Shown in pieces: positions 1 to 10,165 of a stretch of DNA of 64,000 nucleotides; within the stretch, counting starts at the first letter, position 1, and each line of letters begins with the position of its first letter. The stretch is from Microbotryum silenes-acaulis (lineage: Eukaryota > Basidiomycota > Microbotryomycetes > Microbotryales > Microbotryaceae): assembly GCA_003665825.1 (NCBI GenBank), contig QPFY01000006.1, positions 620,001 through 684,000 on the forward strand, written 5' to 3'. The translations under genes and the position numbers were made by a program. The notes beneath the pieces are model-generated. The model was given only the letters and a program-made list of their open reading frames with translations. It was not told the origin of the DNA and searched no databases.

Positions 1-855
1 GAAGGCATCACCGACGATGGCGACGACTTGACTGAGTGGACCCGTCTACCGTACGTTGACCGCCAAATCGTGGTGGCAAAGTACAAATGGGATCCTTACC
101 TCGATTGGAAAAAGTTGAGGATGGTGCGCAAGGGACATGGGCTGGAGGCTCAGACCACAACCGACTTTTCCGTGTCGCGACAACAGTTGTTGAATCATCG
201 CTGCACCAATGATTGTCTGTTCAATACGCGCCACCTTGACGATCTTCACGATGCAATCAACTGGAAAAACGTCAAATTGTTGACGAAAAAGGAATTCCGC
301 AGGGTCAAGATGGACCTGTTGGACAAGCGCGACGCCAGGCAGGCTCGCAAGAATGCGAAGACAGCCTTGGCAAAGATGACTGTGCGCAATCCGCCGAAGG
401 ACAGTGCGCAGGAGCACGAACGTCGCCCTCACAAAATCAAGTTGAACAATCGAGACAACTTCCACGCATGTGTGGATACGGGTAGCGATCTCTGCTTCGT
501 AGCGCCGTATATTCCTAGACAGCTCGGCGCAAGGATTGAAGTATACGAGAAACCCAAGTCTCTCAAGTTAGGAACGAAAGGCTCTCGTTCCATGATCAAT
601 GCACACTGCACGCTTAACATTGAGTTTGCAGGTGTGAAGAAGGCACAACGATTTGAGATTGCGAATGTGTTTTACGATGTCATCATTGGCGAAAATTTCT
701 TACGCTCGCACAAATGCGTGATATCGTACGACCCTGATCGAGTCGTTGCGGAGATCCCGATTCTGACTCCTGAGGAGAAATCGTCGAGGGGGTCGGCAAC
801 GTCGAAAGAGAGGGAATCGATCTCGGAAAGGGATTGGACCAGCCCTCGACTTTGA
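1..855 (+). CDS. Gag-protease C-terminal part of the gypsy element (partial)
   Basis: The frame is open from the first base of the window, so the protein starts upstream. The visible 285 residues begin with a charged, lysine/arginine-rich segment. A retropepsin-type aspartic protease follows: CVDTGSDLCFVAP around nt 469-510 holds the catalytic D-T-G, and VIIGENFLRSH near nt 682-711 matches the family's second conserved hydrophobic-Gly strand. Retropepsins cut the Gag-Pol polyprotein and act as homodimers. The frame stops at 855, while the downstream RT frame is already open before that stop, so a one-base shift could join them. No zinc knuckle is visible in this part. Confidence 0.85.
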   Translation, partial: EGITDDGDDLTEWTRLPYVDRQIVVAKYKWDPYLDWKKLRMVRKGHGLEAQTTTDFSVSRQQLLNHRCTNDCLFNTRHLDDLHDAINWKNVKLLTKKEFRRVKMDLLDKRDARQARKNAKTALAKMTVRNPPKDSAQEHERRPHKIKLNNRDNFHACVDTGSDLCFVAPYIPRQLGARIEVYEKPKSLKLGTKGSRSMINAHCTLNIEFAGVKKAQRFEIANVFYDVIIGENFLRSHKCVISYDPDRVVAEIPILTPEEKSSRGSATSKERESISERDWTSPRL

Positions 856-907
856 CCAGAACAGTTGGGATGAAGATGAGGATGATACGGTTATTCACCT
901 TGGCAGC

Positions 908-3900
908 ATGACTTCAGGGAACACTGCCTTGACCCTCAAAAGCAATGATATCCGAAACAAAGAGATGAACGCGAAGCTTCCGCGTTACAGAGCCACACCG
1001 GCTGAAGACGATGCGGACTATGTGCCAACCGAAAAAGACAAGCACCGCTTCAAACTATGGGTTCTCCTCGAGTTCGGGAAACAGTTTATCAACGAAGGGG
1101 ACAAGTTGCCCTGCCCACCGTTGAGAGAAGTCTTGCATGAGATACCGTATCTGGATGAGACAGACCCCCCTCGACCGCGACGGCATTACAAAGTCGCGGA
1201 TGCAATGATGTCTCAGTGGGTCAAGTTGAAAGACGAGCATGTGGAGGCCGGACTCTGGATTCCGACTTCTACTCGCAACGCAGACCCAATGATGCCAGTC
1301 CTGAAGAAGGATGGCAAAGCTCGACCAGTAGTGGACCTTCGGGCCCGCAATGCCAACACTTTCAAGCTATCGATACCACCAGTGGATGCAGATTACATCC
1401 GCAGTCGAGTGGCAAACAACAAATTCCACCTGGAGTTGGATTTGAAAGGGGCGTTTCAACAGTTGCGAATCAAACCGTCGGATATCTGGAAGACAGCTTT
1501 TACGACGATACATGGGACGTACATGACGCCTGTCGCTCAACAGGGCGACACGAACTCACCTGCGACTCTTGCACGCACGATGGCGTATGTGTATCAGGGT
1601 TTGCTCGATAACGAGATGGAGGCATATGCCGACAACCTTTTCGTGCTGGGAATGACCTGGAAGGAGCTGCGCGACAACACGATCAAGGTGTTGGTCCGGT
1701 CGCGTATCCATTACATGTACTTCAGTGTGTCGAGCCTGAAGGTGTGTCCAGAATGGGTGGAGGTGCTCGGGATGGATTGTCGTTTTGGATGTGTCAAAAT
1801 GAGTCATTCCCACAAGGACGCGATCATGACGATGGCAAAGCCGTCGACTAAGAAACAATTGCAACGATTCCTTGGGAGTGTTGAATGGCTAAGCCGTTTC
1901 ATTCCGCACCTAGCCGAGATGGCCGCGCCACTCACGAACCTCGTGGGGGAGACCCCATGGACTTGGTCTGCTGCGCAGGACTTAGCGTTCGAAGAAACGC
2001 AACGTGCGATCGACCAAGCGAGACAACTGACGGTGATCCATCAGGAGGAGCTTGCACCGAGAGAGTCGGAACCGATTCACTTCGGGCACCCTCCGACTAC
2101 CGCAGTGAGAAACCCGGTTTCGGGCAAGTACATCTTCTTGCAGTGCGACGCATCGACGGTGGGAACATCGGCGTGCGTTATGTACGGCGAGAATTGGTGG
2201 AACGCGCAGCCGGTCTACCATCACTCACGGAAATTGACAGGGGCACAGTTGAATTACCCTGTCCATGAGATTGAACTTCTGGCGATATACGAAGGTTTCC
2301 AGAAGTACAGAAACATCCTGTTTGGACGCAAAGTCATTGTACTTACGGACAACAATTCTTTGACATCGTTTTTGACGGCCAAGGAGATGAACGATCGACA
2401 AGCGCGAGCGTACGCGTTCATGTCGCGTTTCGACTTCTCGATTCGGCATATTGACGGGGAGTGTAACCATGTACCGGATATGCTCTCACGCCAGTACGAA
2501 GACGACAATCTCGCGGAGGGATATGTCGAAGATGGAAGACTGGATGATCTCGACACTGAGCGTGACGACGGACCATTGCTGTTCGATCAATCACTTGGTG
2601 CGATGAAGGCGTCGACGAAAGCCAAGGGTAAGCCTGATCAGCCCGCACCAAAGGCGAAGACGACGCGAAGATCCTCGGGAAAGCGAGCGGCGAAAGCCAA
2701 AGCGGCGCGTCTCGAAGAAGAAGGTGGAGTACCTTCGGAAGATGCCTTGAACCTTGATGCCGATTATCACCGACGATTCATGAAAGCTCTGACGAGCTAC
2801 GGTGACGATACATTCTTCCAAAAGATTGTTTCGCAGATTGGGGACTTTGATCGATACGAGCTTATCGACGACGTTCTCTGGCAGAAGGATGAAGTTTTTG
2901 GGGACCGTATGTGTGTTGCGTCGGGAAAAGTGGACGGAAGGACGGCCCGAGAAGTTGTCCTCGAACACGTTCACGAGATGACAGGCCATGTGGCAAGTCG
3001 CCGCATGACAGACCACGCGCAGCATCATTTCTGGTGGCCCTCGCTCTCGAGCGACATCGACAAGTACTGCCGATCGTGCGAGAGTTGTCAAGTGTCAAAG
3101 AAAGGCACGCAAGGACCCTCGGGAAAGATTCACTCCATGCCAGTTCCTTCGGGACCAGGTCAAACGATTGCCGTGGACTTTCAGGGGCCTTTGGTGGCAG
3201 CAAAATGGCAAGGAAAGTCGGTAGACTTCCTCTGCAACTGGATCGATACCTTCACTGGAGAGGTGATTTCGATTCCATGTGAACAGATAATTTCAGCGAA
3301 AGATTGCGCAGAGTTGTTCTTCCACTTTGTATTTCCTCAATGGGGAGTACCGAAGCAGATTGTTTCGGACAGGGACCCACGATGGACGTCAGCAGTTTGG
3401 CGGGCTGTCTTTGAGGGGCTCGGGACTACTCTGCTCTTGAGTACCAGCTTTCACCCGCAAACGAATGGACGAATTGAGCGAATGCATCGTGACTTGAACG
3501 CAGTAATGCGACAGGTCATCAATGAGGATCAGACGAATTGGCCAGATCAAGTGCCATTTGTTGTACATGCATTGAACTCAACGAAGAGCGCAACGACGGG
3601 GTTCAGCCCCTACGAGCTTGCGCAGGTGGTTCCACCGACGAATATTCCTGGATGGGCAAAAGCACCAGCAGGGACACCGGCTGCAGAACTACTACAAGAT
3701 GCGGTTACGCGCACGCAATGCGCTCGTGACAACATCCTGAAGGCACGCGGGGCACAGGCCTTTTTTGCGAACCAAAAACGGAAGCCCGAGAACAATGGGG
3801 ACTCGCGTTCGCCTATAGGCAGTCTTTATTTGGTAAAGACCGAGAACTTCGCGAGTGCTGCGCACCGCGCGCGGAAGCACCTTGGGCTGGTCCGTTCGAA

Positions 3901-4000
3901 TGCACGGGTTATTCCCCTGCCACTTCGTCGTACACCCTGCAGCTCGGCGCTCGATACTCGAACCGGAACATTCATCCTGTATTTCACGCAACTCAAGTGA
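908..4000 (+). CDS. Reverse transcriptase - RNase H - integrase polyprotein of the gypsy element
   Basis: Counting from the first ATG (908), RT motifs include RPVVDLRARNANT, ELDLKGAFQQLRI (motif A aspartate) and QQGDTNSPAT. Motif C reads YADN (nt 1625-1636) where active enzymes normally carry Y-x-D-D. RNase H shows FLQCDAS, HEIELLAI, LTDNNSL and HVPDMLSR. Integrase has an H-H-C-C zinc finger (HEMTGH through CRSCESCQ, about nt 2970-3095) and a D-D-E core (IAVDFQG, VSDRDPRW, NGRIERMHRDL). The frame is open upstream of 908 as far as the protease region, so the ATG is probably not a true start. The end of the frame (about 3890-4000) is out of register: conserved integrase C-terminal sequence resumes in another frame from about 3889. 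Confidence 0.92.
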   Translation: MTSGNTALTLKSNDIRNKEMNAKLPRYRATPAEDDADYVPTEKDKHRFKLWVLLEFGKQFINEGDKLPCPPLREVLHEIPYLDETDPPRPRRHYKVADAMMSQWVKLKDEHVEAGLWIPTSTRNADPMMPVLKKDGKARPVVDLRARNANTFKLSIPPVDADYIRSRVANNKFHLELDLKGAFQQLRIKPSDIWKTAFTTIHGTYMTPVAQQGDTNSPATLARTMAYVYQGLLDNEMEAYADNLFVLGMTWKELRDNTIKVLVRSRIHYMYFSVSSLKVCPEWVEVLGMDCRFGCVKMSHSHKDAIMTMAKPSTKKQLQRFLGSVEWLSRFIPHLAEMAAPLTNLVGETPWTWSAAQDLAFEETQRAIDQARQLTVIHQEELAPRESEPIHFGHPPTTAVRNPVSGKYIFLQCDASTVGTSACVMYGENWWNAQPVYHHSRKLTGAQLNYPVHEIELLAIYEGFQKYRNILFGRKVIVLTDNNSLTSFLTAKEMNDRQARAYAFMSRFDFSIRHIDGECNHVPDMLSRQYEDDNLAEGYVEDGRLDDLDTERDDGPLLFDQSLGAMKASTKAKGKPDQPAPKAKTTRRSSGKRAAKAKAARLEEEGGVPSEDALNLDADYHRRFMKALTSYGDDTFFQKIVSQIGDFDRYELIDDVLWQKDEVFGDRMCVASGKVDGRTAREVVLEHVHEMTGHVASRRMTDHAQHHFWWPSLSSDIDKYCRSCESCQVSKKGTQGPSGKIHSMPVPSGPGQTIAVDFQGPLVAAKWQGKSVDFLCNWIDTFTGEVISIPCEQIISAKDCAELFFHFVFPQWGVPKQIVSDRDPRWTSAVWRAVFEGLGTTLLLSTSFHPQTNGRIERMHRDLNAVMRQVINEDQTNWPDQVPFVVHALNSTKSATTGFSPYELAQVVPPTNIPGWAKAPAGTPAAELLQDAVTRTQCARDNILKARGAQAFFANQKRKPENNGDSRSPIGSLYLVKTENFASAAHRARKHLGLVRSNARVIPLPLRRTPCSSALDTRTGTFILYFTQLK

Positions 4001-5076
4001 AAAGGTGGGTAGCGAACGATGAGGAGCGGTTTCCAAACCGTCTTTTCAATCCAAAGCCCTTGTTCCCGATCGACGGGGTCACGTTATTGATGACTGATCC
4101 CGCATTGGGTCGCGAACAGATGTCAACCATGACGGGCGACGTCATCATCGACTACGACGAAGATTACAACGCCATGCAAGGTGTCGAGAACCGTGCTATG
4201 ACTCCGAGACCGGAGCAAGATCCGTGCGGGGACGCGAACCAGCAGCAGGAAGCCCAAGTCACCGCGTCGACAGAGACCAGTGTCCCAGACGCGATGACGA
4301 CAGCTGGCGACGAACAACTCACTTCGGCCGCTGCTCCTCCTGTGATACCGACAACGAACGCGGAAGAGAACGGGGAAGACCCAGAAGCAGGCCGAGCGCC
4401 GCCTCCCCCGCCTCCTCGTGCACCGAAGCCGTACGATCGTGTGCGCGAGATCACGCACATCTACGACGCGTTTGCCGACCGAGGTCCCCTAGAATTCAGG
4501 GTAGCCTTCAAAGGGCAAGGCAAGAACAAAACGGAATACGTCAAATCTTCCTCTGCGGAGATGAAACCCCTTTGGGACGAATACTACAACGGAGCGAGGA
4601 ACATCCTGAATCGGTTTATGATGGAAAATCATGCCGAGTCGGAACTGGAGCTCCGAGATGCGCTGGTCGGTTCAAGCGCATGCAAAGAAGGTGGTCAAAA
4701 GAGTAGAGCTAACTCCACCAAAGTTTTGGCTGACAGCGCGCCAAAGCGGAGCAACAACGTCTCGACCCAAACCATCTCACTCGGAAGGAGCGACAGGCTC
4801 GTTCGCGAGCGATTGAACAAAGAGCCGACGATAGTCGTCGAACCAACGCGCTCTTACAACTCGAAGTCGAGACGCAAGAGCTCACCCAACGCTGGCTCGA
4901 GGCCAACGGACGGATCCGCGACTACGCAGGCCCGCTTGGAAACCTGGGGGTCTACCGTCCATTCCCCAGAAGGGGATAACACATCAAAGAAGCCCAGACA
5001 GGACTTCGGAGGGGAGGGTGTAAGGCCGCCCCCCTTGAGACCAGGCCTTCGACCCCGTAGCCGACGTCAAGACTGA
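3889..5076 (+). CDS. Frameshifted integrase C-terminus and chromodomain-like tail
   Basis: From about nt 3889 this frame carries the usual gypsy integrase C-terminal pattern: a GPF turn, LQLGARYSNRNIHPVFH, then VKRWVANDEERFPNR. The match to the family shows that a one-base shift separates it from the preceding frame. After a proline- and acid-rich linker, about nt 4433-4600 reads REITHIYDAFADRGPLEF and RVAFKGQG, with WDEYYNG further on. The spacing resembles a chromodomain (V-x-x-I, Glu-Phe/Tyr-x-V-x-(W/F)-K-G, L-x-x-Y) but is divergent. In chromoviruses this domain guides integration to modified chromatin. The last 120 residues are low complexity and read into the LTR. Confidence 0.7.
   Translation, partial: GPFECTGYSPATSSYTLQLGARYSNRNIHPVFHATQVKRWVANDEERFPNRLFNPKPLFPIDGVTLLMTDPALGREQMSTMTGDVIIDYDEDYNAMQGVENRAMTPRPEQDPCGDANQQQEAQVTASTETSVPDAMTTAGDEQLTSAAAPPVIPTTNAEENGEDPEAGRAPPPPPPRAPKPYDRVREITHIYDAFADRGPLEFRVAFKGQGKNKTEYVKSSSAEMKPLWDEYYNGARNILNRFMMENHAESELELRDALVGSSACKEGGQKSRANSTKVLADSAPKRSNNVSTQTISLGRSDRLVRERLNKEPTIVVEPTRSYNSKSRRKSSPNAGSRPTDGSATTQARLETWGSTVHSPEGDNTSKKPRQDFGGEGVRPPPLRPGLRPRSRRQD
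5007..5018 (+). other. Polypurine tract (plus-strand primer)
   Basis: CGGAGGGGAGGG lies directly before the TG that starts the LTR. Its position and purine content fit the plus-strand primer of LTR retrotransposons. Confidence 0.75.
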
Positions 5077-5276
5077 CACTGGCGCACGGACCCTCGGCCT
5101 CCCTCAATAGGGACGCCCTTCCCCATACCTCTCTTTCTCTCTGGCCTCTTACTGGGTAGTTAAATTCTAGCTGAAACCCAGTAAAGACGTTTAACAAGTA
5201 TCCTCTCTCGGCCGTTACTACATCGACTTCGATCTACAACCGTCCTCGCGACCTTCTGTAGGGCGAAACCCTCACA
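5019..5276 (+). repeat. 3' long terminal repeat of the gypsy element
   Basis: A 258-bp segment starts TGTAAGG directly after the polypurine tract and ends CCTCACA, an imperfect (6 of 7) terminal inverted repeat of the TG...CA type. The 5' LTR is outside the window, so the boundaries rest on the polypurine tract and the inverted repeat only. The expected 4-6 bp target duplication cannot be checked. Confidence 0.7.
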
Positions 5277-5734
5277 GGTTCTGCCCAATACATTGTCATC
5301 CCTGGCAATTTCTGACAAGTTGATGTTGAAATATCTTGCATCTCATAGGTAATCCAGCAGGAAAACATCGACCTGTGCAGCTGGTTAGCCATATGGCGCG
5401 TTGCGGATTATAGCCACATGGATTCCGTGCGGTTGAGGGTTGCACGTGTAGCGCGTCACTGACTCGCTGTCTCACGGCAGTGTCTCCTGACACAAAACAA
5501 CTCGCACGCTCGCTGAAGCAACAAGGTCAGCTGGGCACCCCCCTAATAAGGACCCTTGTGTCATAACACGCGCCGCGCGACTCACAGCTATGTATTAGTA
5601 CGAGTCACGAGCGCTCGGTGCCGTGGCAGCGTGGCAGCGGCTACCTTAGGGGTCCCACCCTGTCCCAGGTGCAAAACCGAGCGGGCCGAGCCGCCAGCTC
5701 CTGCTCTCACCTTCCTCCCATACTCCCTGGCAAG
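5277..5734. other. Intergenic, no gene seen
   Basis: This lies between the LTR and the secreted-protein gene. I see no coding exon or RNA gene. It probably holds the promoter of the downstream gene. Confidence 0.5.
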
Positions 5735-6615
5735 ATGCTTACTCTTCCGCTGCTCGTGGCCAGCCTAGGCTTCTCTTACTCCGTCGTTGGGTCTCGCCAC
5801 AAAAAACAGGATGCCCCTCAGGTACAGGCGTCGAAGGAACCTCGTAAGTGACGGGTGACACTATCAGTCTAGCAGCGCATTCGCTGCGGCCGGAATTCTT
5901 CGACCGCTCACGCACATAGTATACACTTCGCAGGCATCGACGCCGACAAGATGTACCTCATCAGGGTGAAACCTCAGAGTAAGTCTCTAGACACCGCATC
6001 GAGTCCGCGCGGAGCCCACCGCTGTCCAAGCCAGAAGCCAAGTTCCACCTCGGGATCTTCCTCACGCTTACCATTTCAATGAGGAAATTACAGTCATGGA
6101 GCTCCAGTCGGCTTGTAGTTACTTGAGGGGCCGATGCAAGACGCATGTCGGACCCAACTTGAAGCCTGAATTCAGGTAGGTGTCGCAACTCCGCAATTTG
6201 TATACGTTCTCGGTATCACTCAAGGTACTAATGACTTACTCTGATTTTATAAAGCTGCTCTTCCGCTGGACAACCCGTCGTTGCCACCTCACCGTACCTC
6301 TGGGCATCGTGCCTTGAGGCTAGTACCAACGAGAAAGCCGGGCGCGCTCGTGATGTCTCGTTCAACGCCTTTGCCGTTTCGGACGACACGATCGTCTTTC
6401 TGCGCGGCGACGAGGCATTCCGCGAGGTTGAAATTGATCAAAATCTCCTTAGCATCGAGTCCGAAAAATGGAAGCCGACCGTGAACCGTCATCCTCGAGA
6501 TAGATCCCCCACCACCAAGCGGCACCATCGTCAGACCAATCACGAAACCACCGGACCCAAAACCCATTCTGGCCACAATGGTGATCGCCCCAAGCGTCAC
6601 AAACAGGAGACGTAG
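5735..6615 (+). CDS. Small secreted protein, four exons, function unknown
   Basis: Exons 5735-5843, 5934-5978, 6094-6175 and 6255-6615 join in phase at gtaagt, gtaagt and gtaggt donors and give 198 residues. The N-terminus MLTLPLLVASLGFSYSVVGS is a clear signal peptide, probably cut before RHKK. The mature part has four cysteines (about residues 59, 66, 80 and 98), a hydrophobic/acidic middle, and a C-terminal third rich in His, Lys, Arg and Thr. I recognise no family. Size, signal peptide and few cysteines are typical of fungal secreted effector-like proteins, but no role is shown. It sits about 460 bp downstream of the retrotransposon LTR. The exons are too short to stand out as open frames; the model rests on four matching splice phases and one terminal stop. 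Confidence 0.7.
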
Positions 6616-7779
6616 ATGATCCACCACTCCATGAGCCACATCGAGCTATTCCTCTATTCTCCTCTCATTCCCGGCATCCGGCGCTGGTGCCAGCGCCGCG
6701 CGCGGGCGTGAATGTCTCTCTTCCGTCGATTCTTTCAACTTGACACTAGTCTCACGCTTCGAAGCCTCTTTTCTCAGCGATTGCTACCAACGATTGCTAC
6801 CAACGATTGCTACCACTTTCTTTTCGCAATCACGTCTTCAGCGACATAGCTCCTAAACATAATGACATCGGGTCCCCATTGTAAAGCGTTTTCGTGGTCC
6901 TCTCCGAACCCGAATGCTCGACGTTGTGCTTTTGGTCGGCTGAGGATACTCAGTACGAGCGGAAGCCCGCAGCCCGACCATTTTTTATTATGTTTTTCTT
7001 CAACTCAATCATAGTATTTTGCAGCTCGTAGTAGGACTTTGTTTATCGGGTGGCCTTGGCGCTCAGTAAACCCTTCGCCGATCGCCGAGCGCCGATCGAT
7101 CGGTCTTCACCAAGCCAGTCTTGAGGCTGCCGGTCTTTCCCAGAACCTGCCTGTAGGTAGAAAGGTACTTTTTAACCTGCGCTCAAGAAAGAGGTAAGCC
7201 TAAGAGGTGCACGAGAGAGTGGCTCAGTTGTGAATTATCTAGTTGTTCGGCACACGGCTGCCTGGCACTGTAGACCATACTGCAGCGCAGTGCAGTGGTC
7301 AGAGATGCAGAGCTTCACTTACTACTTCAGCCGGTGGGTCACCCATTTCTCCCGAGGTAAATCTTGCGAATTTTACTAGTCTTTCTACGAAATACCTACC
7401 TACATGACGCCGCAACATGACGTAGTGCACACTACGCGCTGTGCCTCGAACTATACGAACCGACTCGGAGGAGCGCGCGTCAGGACGATCGCTGCGATCG
7501 CATCTCCTTCGGGGTGCCCACACACCCACAGCAGCCCATATCTCGAAGTTCGCTCTCTCCCTCTCCTGGCCCCAAACGTCACAACTTCCAGCGACTCGGC
7601 TCCAAAACAGTGTCTGGCTCAAATACGTAGACGCACCAACCCCCCTTTCCCTCCTAGACAAGACGAGCTTGCTTCTGCCTTTTCGACGACATAATCGACA
7701 ACTTGACTTCGACACGACCGAGGGCGCGATCGCCGAGCTTTCACTCCCGCGCGCCGATTATCACAACCTTCGGTCAACA
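6616..7779. other. Intergenic with a short tandem repeat
   Basis: No gene seen. About 6779-6816 carries nearly three copies of a 13-mer, CGATTGCTACCAA. The right half probably includes the promoter and 5' UTR of the MFS gene; the MFS frame stays open back to about 7441, but the ATG at 7780 has the better context (ACAATGG). Confidence 0.5.
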
Positions 7780-10165
7780 ATGGCACCCTTGCGCACCTTG
7801 TTCCGAGACACTTGCGCTGGACAAATCATGTACTACCTATCAGGCCACAGGTTTCTGCGACACCCCGAGGATGAGCCTGATTTCAAGGTGCCCGAGAAAT
7901 TTCTACAAGACAAAGACCAACAACGAGGATCGGACATGGTGAAGCGCGACCAGCGGTCCGCCTCCAATCGTAGTCAGCACCCGTCGACCGCCAACTCCGA
8001 CAGCGAGGAAACGACCATCGAAGACAGAGACTCGTCGCGCAACCAAGTTGATGGAAGCGGGGAAGAAGGTGAAGATCGCAATCTAGTCGACTGGTAGGCT
8101 GACCGCTGCAGGAAGTAAACGCCTAGTGATGTTGACCTTGCTCTTTCAAATCCATACGATCAACGACCTCGATCTGCAGGTACTCTGAAGACGATGCCGA
8201 AAATCCTCTCAATTGGTCTGTACCTCGCAAGACCTTTGTGACCTTCTGTATCTGTCTCATCACAACCAGCGTCTAGTGAGTACCTTGTTTGATCTTCGTT
8301 GGCTTCGTGGGTGAGTTATCGAGGCGCCGGTGCTCGTCTAATGTATTCGGTTGGCACCTTCCAGCTCGGGATCGAGTATTTTTACTCCCGGAGTGCAAGA
8401 GGCGATGCAGACCTGGAGAGTGGGACAAGTTCCTGCTACCCTCGGTCTGTCCTTGTTCGTCATCGGTTATGCGGTACGTTTGTGGACGAGTGGTGACGCT
8501 AGCATGGATGACACGCACAGCTGGCACACCTGCTGCTCTGGGGAAACTGACTCGACTCTGTGTTGTTTATGATGGCACAGCTTGGTCCCATGTTCCTGAG
8601 TCCTATGACTGAGATCTCCGCGATCGGGCGCACGTTCCCATACATCATCGCCCTTACGATCTTCGTCCTTCTTCAAGTGCCAAGCGCTCTCACCAATTCT
8701 TTTTCCGGCTTCTTGGTGCTGCGCTTCTTCGCGGGATTCTTCGGATCGCCCCCACTCGCTACCGGCGGCGCGAGCATCTCCGACATGTTCGCTCCGGACA
8801 CTCGAACGTTCGCGATGGGTGTCTACGGTCTCTCCGCCGCCGGTGGCCCAGCTCTCGGACCTGTCATTTCGGGTTTTGCGATCGCCGCCCGGGGATGGCA
8901 TTGGTCCATGTGGATTTTGCTGTGGCTCTCAGGATTTGCACTCGTCTTCCTGACTTTCAGCTTGACTGAGACTTCTGCGACCAACATCCTCGTTCGCCGG
9001 GCGCGCCGACTCCGCAAACTTATTGGGAAGACAGAACTCAAAAGTCAAGGCGAGATCGAGCAAGCCAATATGAAACCCATGGATATTGTGCAAATGACCA
9101 TCATCCGGCCCTGGAAAATGACTTTGACGGAGCCAATCGTCATTGCGCTGAACGCTTATATTGCATTTGTGTAAGCTTTGTTTTTCTTTTTCTTTTTTCG
9201 TTTGCCTTACTTCTTTCCTCGATCTGCTTGCACCGGCGTGAACGTGATCGAAGACTGATAGTATAGTAAACGCACGCTCGTGCTTTACATTTCACGTATC
9301 ACAGGTACGCTGTCCTGTACTGCTGGTTTGAGTCGTTTCCCATTGTGTTCCTCGAGGGATACGGTAAGCGTGGTCTCAAACACCTCTCAAAGCGTTCTGC
9401 AGCATGAAGTACCGTGGCTGATCCCGTTCGCGAATTGGCCTATGCAGGCTGGGGTCTTGGAGTCGCCCAGTTGCCATTTCTCTCGCTGCTCGTGGGCTCC
9501 ATCCTCGGTTTCGCGGGCATCGCGTTCTGGAATCAAAACTACTACAGGCTACTGTACAGTAAAATTAATGGGAAAGTACCTCCTGAGGAACGACTGGTTA
9601 GTCATCCGCCCTTTGGGCCGGGCTGCGAATCCAAGTGCCTTGTAAAGTCCGAACATGCTAACGATGTCGTTCGTTACTCGGTTTCCCTGCAGTACCCCGC
9701 TTTCGTTGGATCGTTCTGTTACCCGATCTGCCTTTTCTGGTTCGGATGGTCGGCCAACAGGACTTCATGGGTGGCACCCGTCATCGCGGCCGCCTTCTTC
9801 GGTATCGGGACGACTTGCATGTTCATGAGCGCGCTGAACTATCTCTCAGACGCCTACCCGCGTCACGTCGCCTCGGCATTGGCCTCCAACGATGTCGTTC
9901 GATCGTTGTTGGGCGGTGCGGCACCCCTCTTCGCTGGAATCATGTTCCGCAACATTGGAATCGACTGGGTGCGTAGTGTCCAGGAAACATACTTCTTTGC
10001 TCATCGTCGCGCTGGCATCTGACCATCACGCGCGCGCTTCCCACCTTCCGTCTATCATAGGGGTGCTCACTGCTCGGATTCATCTCGCTCCTGATGATTC
10101 CCATCCCTTTCGTCCTGTACAAGTTCGGCCCCCAGCTCCGTAAACGCTCCAAAATGGCGGACTGA
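7780..10165 (+). CDS. MFS transporter, DHA1 (drug:H+ antiporter) type
   Basis: Eight exons (7780-8093, 8180-8275, 8365-8473, 8581-9170, 9305-9363, 9448-9596, 9693-9968, 10061-10165) give 565 residues. A long hydrophilic, acidic cytosolic N-terminus (about 105 residues) precedes the first membrane segment, as in fungal polyamine/drug exporters. [11 protein letters not shown] before TM1, the loop [20 protein letters not shown] and the antiporter motif C in [14 protein letters not shown] are typical of the DHA1 family. A central loop ([16 protein letters not shown]) separates the two six-helix halves. The C-terminus is short and basic. It likely exports drugs, polyamines or related solutes at the plasma membrane; the substrate cannot be read from sequence. 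All splice sites are GT-AG and in phase, and I see no defects. Confidence 0.9.

Larger units (their letters stand above)
1..5276 (+). mobile_element. Ty3/gypsy LTR retrotransposon, 5' end cut off by the window
   Basis: The order protease, reverse transcriptase, RNase H, integrase, chromodomain-like tail, polypurine tract and LTR is that of Ty3/gypsy elements. The 5' LTR, primer-binding site and most of gag lie outside the window. Coding sequence is spread over two reading frames with two shifts, one between protease and RT (near 840-908) and one near 3880-3890 in the integrase C-terminal region. The first could be programmed frameshifting; the second breaks a conserved segment and looks like decay. 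There are no in-frame stops inside the RT-integrase frame, so the copy is fairly young, but the RT catalytic motif is altered (see findings). Confidence 0.93.

Noticed and set aside
8289..8612. Alternative frames across the MFS introns between 8276 and 8580
   Set aside because: Exon joining at 8275/8365 and 8473/8581 restores the transporter's TM1-TM2 sequence; the frames are intron read-through.
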